The notes under the pieces are model-generated. The model was not told the DNA's origin. It ran no database searches and worked only from the letters and a program-made list of their open reading frames with translations. Source: an uncultured Alistipes sp. (lineage in GTDB: Bacteria > Bacteroidota > Bacteroidia > Bacteroidales > Rikenellaceae). Taken from it: a stretch of 8,926 nt of DNA. Position numbers and translations under genes: made by a program. Below are positions 5,492-8,926 of the stretch, one piece after another (within the stretch, counting starts at the first letter, position 1; every line of letters starts with the position of its first letter). The stretch spans positions 1 to 8,926 of the forward strand of contig CAJGDL010000072.1 of NCBI GenBank assembly GCA_904502075.1. Direction: 5' to 3'.

Positions 5492-6860
5492 TCGTCAGGA
5501 TATAGAGGCCTTGTGGGCGTTGGGAGGCGAATTCCAAGAGGTGGCTGCTCAAGAGATTGTCGTGCAGTTTGAGCGGTGCTACGACCTCTTTTTCGACTAC
5601 CTCGCCCAACCGCGGGGGGCCTCTCTGTTGAGGATGCCCGCCCTGGCGCGTTTTCCCTTCCTCGGGGAGGGATTCGCCCCTCCCGAGCCCTTCGATCCGA
5701 GCCGTAAGTATGCCCTCTTCGAGGGGCTGCATGCCGCACAATACCTCTTCTTCGCCTGTTTGGATCGCTGGCTGGAGGAGGATTGCGAGCGTGCATTGCA
5801 ACTTTGGCCTCGTCTGCGTGTCGAATTCCCGGGAATCAGGGCCGACCTGGAGCATCACCACCCGAAATTTCGGGAGTCCGAACCCCTGCCCCCGAATTCT
5901 CCTCTGCGCCAACTGATGGTCTTTGTGACAGGGTGGTGCAATCTGCATTGTCCCTACTGTTTCTCGAACGATATTGCACGGCGAGAGATCTCGGAAGAGG
6001 ATTTGGAGAGGATCTTTCGTTGGGCAAAGCGCGAGGGGGTGGAGTCGATCACCCCTTGTGGCGGTGAGCCCCTGATGTATCGCTTTCTGCCCCGCTTCCT
6101 GGCTGCGGTCCGCGAGTCGGGGATGACCACCTATTTCGCTTCGAACTTTACGATCGACTGCTCCCGCTTGGCCGATTTTCGTTCCGAGGTGGTGCGGGCT
6201 GTCTACCTTCACCTTACCGACGAGTCGCTTCAAAATCCTCAACTTCGGGGGGCGATGATGCGTAATATCGAGTTGGCCAAGGAGAGAAAAATTGAGTTGG
6301 TGGCACGCGCCAACATCACCTCGACGGATTCTAAATCGTTTGAACCGTGGTTCGAGTTCCTCCATCAGACCGGTATCCCTCGTCTGCATGTGGCGCTGAC
6401 GATCCCCTCGCTCAAGGCGACCAACGCGTATGTCGATTTGAGCCGCTTCGAGGCCTATGTTCCCTTGATTGAGGGATTGGTGGCCCGGGCCGATGCCGAG
6501 CGCATTGCCTTGGGGTTTGCCAAGCCGCTGCCTCTCTGCCTCTTCTCGACGGGGGTGGCCGAACGGCTGCTGCAGGAGGGCTACGGTGCCTCGCTCTGCA
6601 ACATCTACGAGGATGACTACATGCACAATATCTGCCTCTCGCCCGAGATGAACTTCACCCCTTGCTTGGGGCTCTCTGCGCCGAAAATCGCTTTTGACGA
6701 GGGGCTCTCGTGGGGGCAGGTCGGCGAAAAATTCCGCCCCGAGGTGGAGCGTCTGTTGCTGGCTCCCCTTCGCGAGTCGTGTGCGGATTGCTACCTCTAT
6801 GCGCGCCGCCTTTGTCAGGGGGCTTGTTTGAGTTATAAATCGGGAAAAAGCCATGAATAA
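5484..6860 (+). CDS. Radical SAM enzyme 3 with 140-residue N-terminal extension
   Basis: This encodes 458 residues from ATG 5484, which lies within the last codons of the kinase-like gene (8-base overlap). An upstream in-frame ATG at 5433 is less likely because it would sit deep inside that gene. Residues 1-140 form an apparently helical region of no known family, ending in a linker with HHHPKF and SEPLPPNSP. The radical SAM part begins near 142: C152-x3-C156-x2-C159 (CNLHCPYC) and GGEP at 193-196. The C-terminal part has C352, C372, C384, C394 and then C433-x2-C436-x7-C444-x3-C448, the same closing motif as enzymes 1 and 2. It therefore belongs to the same subfamily with an added domain. That domain could bind substrate or another protein; it does not look like a PqqD-type recognition unit. 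The role is probably a further step on the candidate precursor. Confidence 0.92.
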   Translation: MLSRQDIEALWALGGEFQEVAAQEIVVQFERCYDLFFDYLAQPRGASLLRMPALARFPFLGEGFAPPEPFDPSRKYALFEGLHAAQYLFFACLDRWLEEDCERALQLWPRLRVEFPGIRADLEHHHPKFRESEPLPPNSPLRQLMVFVTGWCNLHCPYCFSNDIARREISEEDLERIFRWAKREGVESITPCGGEPLMYRFLPRFLAAVRESGMTTYFASNFTIDCSRLADFRSEVVRAVYLHLTDESLQNPQLRGAMMRNIELAKERKIELVARANITSTDSKSFEPWFEFLHQTGIPRLHVALTIPSLKATNAYVDLSRFEAYVPLIEGLVARADAERIALGFAKPLPLCLFSTGVAERLLQEGYGASLCNIYEDDYMHNICLSPEMNFTPCLGLSAPKIAFDEGLSWGQVGEKFRPEVERLLLAPLRESCADCYLYARRLCQGACLSYKSGKSHE

Positions 6861-7893
6861 GGCCCTTCTGAAATATCACTTTCGGGTTTGGAAACGTCGC
6901 CTGGTCGATGGCCTTTTGTTGCGTGGTTGGCGCTTTCGAATGCCCGATACGCTGGTCATCGAGACCACAAACCGCTGCACGCTTGCCTGTTCGTGCTGCC
7001 CGAATGGCATTCCGGGGGTGAAGTTGCGTGAACGCGGGGTGATGACGCGAGAGACCTTTGATCGGGTCCTGCAAAACCTCGATTTTCCGGCACGCCAATG
7101 CTTCCTGCACCTCTGCGGAGAGCCCTTTCTGAATAAAGATCTGGTCTATTTCGCCCGACAACTTATGGCGCGAAAAATCCTTCCGGTGGTCTTCTCCAAT
7201 GGATATCGCATCGACGAGGGACTCCTGCGCGAGTTGCTCTCGGTGCGAGGGGTGAAGATCGCCTTCTCGATGGATCTCTTGTCGAAGGCCCACTACGAGC
7301 AGATTCGTACGCCGGCTCGCTATGAGGAGGCTGAGGCGGCGTTGCTTCGAATCGACCGCATTTTTGCCGAGGCAAAGCGTCATTATGGCCTCAATATGAT
7401 TGTGGATGGCTCCCACGCGGAGGATTTGGAGGCTGTTTGTCAATCTCTTTTCGATCGCTTCGGGCAGTTGAACACGATTTCGCTCTCGGTTGCGTGGCCT
7501 TGGCCGGCTCTTCCTCATACGGGCGATCTTTCCGGACACCTGGCCTCGCATAACGATCTCTGTAACCAGGCCTCGGGGATGCTCTCCGTACTCTGGAATG
7601 GCGATGTGGCCTTTTGTAGTTTCGACTATTCGGGAGATACGGTGGTGGGGTCGATGCTCAAGGACTCCTACCGCCATCTCTACAATGCTTCGGCAACGCG
7701 CCGCCTGCGTCGCCAGCTCCTCCTTACGCATCGGGCCGATAATCAGCTCTGTGCGAATTGTCTTTTGGGCCGTTTCGAAAGCCAAAGCAAACTCTTCACG
7801 CGAGCCTCATTTCAGCGGGCCACGCCCGAGGAGCGCGCGCGGATGTTTCTCAAATTTCAGAAGAAGGACCCCGCTAATACCGTAAACTTATGA
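6853..7893 (+). CDS. Radical SAM enzyme 4 with short SPASM/twitch-like C-terminus
   Basis: This encodes 346 residues. Its ATG lies inside the end of the preceding radical SAM gene (8-base overlap), and it ends with an ATGA overlap with the next gene, so translation is tightly coupled on both sides. The cluster motif is C42-x3-C46-x2-C49 in NRCTLACSCCP, with an extra Cys48. The SAM-contacting motif is CGEP at 88-91, with Cys for the first Gly. The C-terminal region has C237 and C255 around MLSVLWNGDVAF, then VVGS and C300-x2-C303 (LCANC), a four-Cys set fitting one auxiliary cluster. It thus resembles general radical SAM/SPASM proteins more than the other three here, and lacks their CxxC-x7-CxxxC ending. 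The N-terminal 30 residues are basic and hydrophobic (YHFRVWKRRLVDGLLLRGW), perhaps a membrane or partner contact. The substrate is unknown; the precursor peptide is the obvious candidate. Confidence 0.9.
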   Translation: MNKALLKYHFRVWKRRLVDGLLLRGWRFRMPDTLVIETTNRCTLACSCCPNGIPGVKLRERGVMTRETFDRVLQNLDFPARQCFLHLCGEPFLNKDLVYFARQLMARKILPVVFSNGYRIDEGLLRELLSVRGVKIAFSMDLLSKAHYEQIRTPARYEEAEAALLRIDRIFAEAKRHYGLNMIVDGSHAEDLEAVCQSLFDRFGQLNTISLSVAWPWPALPHTGDLSGHLASHNDLCNQASGMLSVLWNGDVAFCSFDYSGDTVVGSMLKDSYRHLYNASATRRLRRQLLLTHRADNQLCANCLLGRFESQSKLFTRASFQRATPEERARMFLKFQKKDPANTVNL

Positions 7894-8861
7894 CCGAGAA
7901 GAGAGTGAAGGCCGAGCCTTTTGACCTTGCGCGTTCGATGCTGATTCTGAATCAGTTTGAAGAACTCTGCCGCTTGGCGGAGGGGATCTGCGAGGTGGTT
8001 CCTCTCAAAGGAATCGCGCTTCTTCGGACGCTCTATTCCGAGCGGTTCGACCGCGCAGTCGGGGATATCGACCTCTTGATCTCTCCCGCAGATCGCTTGG
8101 GCGATTATATCGAGCGTCTGCAACAGCGGGGCTATACCCTCCAATTCGATTTTATGAGCAATCAGGCGACCCGCGCTCGAAAGGGTAAGGTCGCTCTGCG
8201 GGCTTCGGTGCCGCATCTTACCGTCGATGTGGATCTGCACACGGCTTTTGTCACCAAGAAGTTTTTCAGTCGCTCCGTGGAGCGATTCAATGCCGATGCG
8301 CTTGCTCGTTGTAAATCCGAAGGGCGAAGCCTGCGCACCATGGAACCGCTTGATGAGTGGCTCTTTTTGGCGCAACATGCCTGCTTCCACCAGTATAGCG
8401 ATTCGAAGTGGCTCCACGATCTCTATCTCCTGGCCCGGGCGATCTCTCCCGAGCAGTGGGTGGCGTTGGGAGAGCGGGCCCGTGAGTATGGATTTCTGCG
8501 TGTGTTCTACCTCACCTCGGAGCAATTGCGTACCCACTATTCCGATTTTCCGCATCCGGCCCCATGTTTGTGTGGGGGCTCCCTCTTCTCACGCTTTGTT
8601 GCCCACTATCGGGCCGATCGAACGCGTGGCCTGGGGCGCAAACTCACCTCTCTCTTTTGGGAGTTTTTGTTTATCGACCGTTTGGGTGATCGCTTGAAGG
8701 CTTTCATTTCGCTCCTCTTTCCGACCCCTTCGCTTCTGCGCAACATCTATCGTACGAACTCATGGTTCATGCTCCTTCTTCTCTATCCGCTGAACCTGCT
8801 ATTATCCCTGGTGGCCGGGCTCTTGTTCCTGCTCTACTTCTTTGCGCGAGTCCGGCATTGA
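7890..8861 (+). CDS. Nucleotidyltransferase-like protein with C-terminal membrane segment
   Basis: This encodes 323 residues resembling the uncharacterised nucleotidyltransferase family PF14907 (NTP_transf_5). Visible motifs are VVPLKGIALL (37-45) with the LKG signature, VGDIDLLI (57-64) carrying the paired acidic metal ligands D59 and D61, and VDVDLH (112-117) as the likely third acidic position. The family is common next to PqqD-like and HPr-kinase-like genes in lasso and other RiPP clusters, and is thought to transfer a nucleotide or similar group, though few members have been studied. Residues 292-318 form a strongly hydrophobic stretch (FMLLLLYPLNLLLSLVAGLLF), which suggests a C-terminal membrane anchor, and 270-285 is also fairly apolar. 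Anchoring would place the last step near an exporter. The ATG overlaps the stop of the preceding gene (ATGA). Confidence 0.86.
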   Translation: MTEKRVKAEPFDLARSMLILNQFEELCRLAEGICEVVPLKGIALLRTLYSERFDRAVGDIDLLISPADRLGDYIERLQQRGYTLQFDFMSNQATRARKGKVALRASVPHLTVDVDLHTAFVTKKFFSRSVERFNADALARCKSEGRSLRTMEPLDEWLFLAQHACFHQYSDSKWLHDLYLLARAISPEQWVALGERAREYGFLRVFYLTSEQLRTHYSDFPHPAPCLCGGSLFSRFVAHYRADRTRGLGRKLTSLFWEFLFIDRLGDRLKAFISLLFPTPSLLRNIYRTNSWFMLLLLYPLNLLLSLVAGLLFLLYFFARVRH

Positions 8862-8890
8862 TTTGTAGAGAGCTCCAGGTTTGGGAGGGA

Positions 8891-8926
8891 ATGTCAAAAT
8901 ACAATAAAAAACAACGGAAAGCCTTA
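8891..8926 (+). CDS. Start of a further gene, truncated by the window edge
   Basis: An ATG at 8891 opens a frame that remains open for all 12 codons to the edge (MSKYNKKQRKAL). It is preceded by GGGAGGG at 8883-8889, one of the better ribosome-binding sites in the window, and lies 29 bases after the nucleotidyltransferase-like gene on the same strand. A basic N-terminus ending in KKQRKAL could begin a membrane protein such as a transporter or a small peptide, but too little is present to assign a function. Confidence 0.5.
   Translation, partial: MSKYNKKQRKAL

Noticed and set aside
5259..6854. A 531-codon open frame on the minus strand
   Set aside because: It runs antisense across the kinase-like gene end and radical SAM enzyme 3, both with conserved catalytic motifs. 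It is a by-product of GC-rich codon use.
6655..7785. A 376-codon open frame on the minus strand
   Set aside because: It is antisense to radical SAM enzymes 3 and 4 and its translation shows no domain pattern.

Overview
The window looks like chromosomal DNA of a member of the Bacteroidota, probably an intestinal Bacteroidales. The evidence is promoter elements of the Bacteroidota type (TAnnTTTG with a TTTG about 20 bases upstream), a general lack of strong Shine-Dalgarno sites, a DUF4861-type lipoprotein, and a small peptide that starts with the Lys/Tyr/Pro-rich N-terminus common in this phylum. The genes are fairly GC-rich, which would suit Alistipes or other Rikenellaceae, but the genus is a guess.

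Left part (1-1364, minus strand): a DUF4861-like lipoprotein gene followed by a YfcE-type metallophosphoesterase that runs off the left edge. These are ordinary housekeeping or glycan-related genes. A divergent intergenic region of about 290 bases separates them from everything to the right. It carries a promoter for each direction and a pair of 13-base direct repeats just upstream of the rightward promoter.

Right part (1654 to the end, plus strand): a compact locus that I interpret as a RiPP (ribosomally made, post-translationally modified peptide) biosynthetic cluster. In order it holds: a small protein with weak resemblance to lasso-peptide B2 leader peptidases; two related 318-residue radical SAM enzymes with cysteine-rich C-termini; a PqqD-like leader-binding protein; a 39-residue candidate precursor peptide that is missing from a standard ORF listing because of its size; a strong intrinsic terminator; an HPr-kinase-like P-loop protein; a third radical SAM enzyme with a 140-residue N-terminal extension; a fourth, divergent radical SAM enzyme; a nucleotidyltransferase-like protein with a C-terminal membrane segment; and the first 12 codons of a further gene.

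The most interesting item is the candidate precursor. Its last 16 residues (SLYYVSLHYTTLYYRY) are three tandem pentads of the form [S/T]-L-[Y/H]-Y-x plus a final Tyr. This core has no Cys, Trp, Asp, Glu or Asn, so sactipeptide, lanthipeptide, lasso and Asp-based crosslinks are ruled out as the main chemistry. Tyrosine-directed radical chemistry, repeated once per pentad, is the natural hypothesis. The PqqD-like protein would present the leader, and three radical SAM enzymes sharing the same terminal CxxC-x7-CxxxC motif would act on the core. The kinase-like and nucleotidyltransferase-like proteins resemble accessory tailoring genes known from lasso clusters, although no lasso cyclase is present. 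The terminator right after the precursor gene would give more precursor than downstream enzyme mRNA. No exporter or clear protease is visible, and either could lie beyond the right edge.
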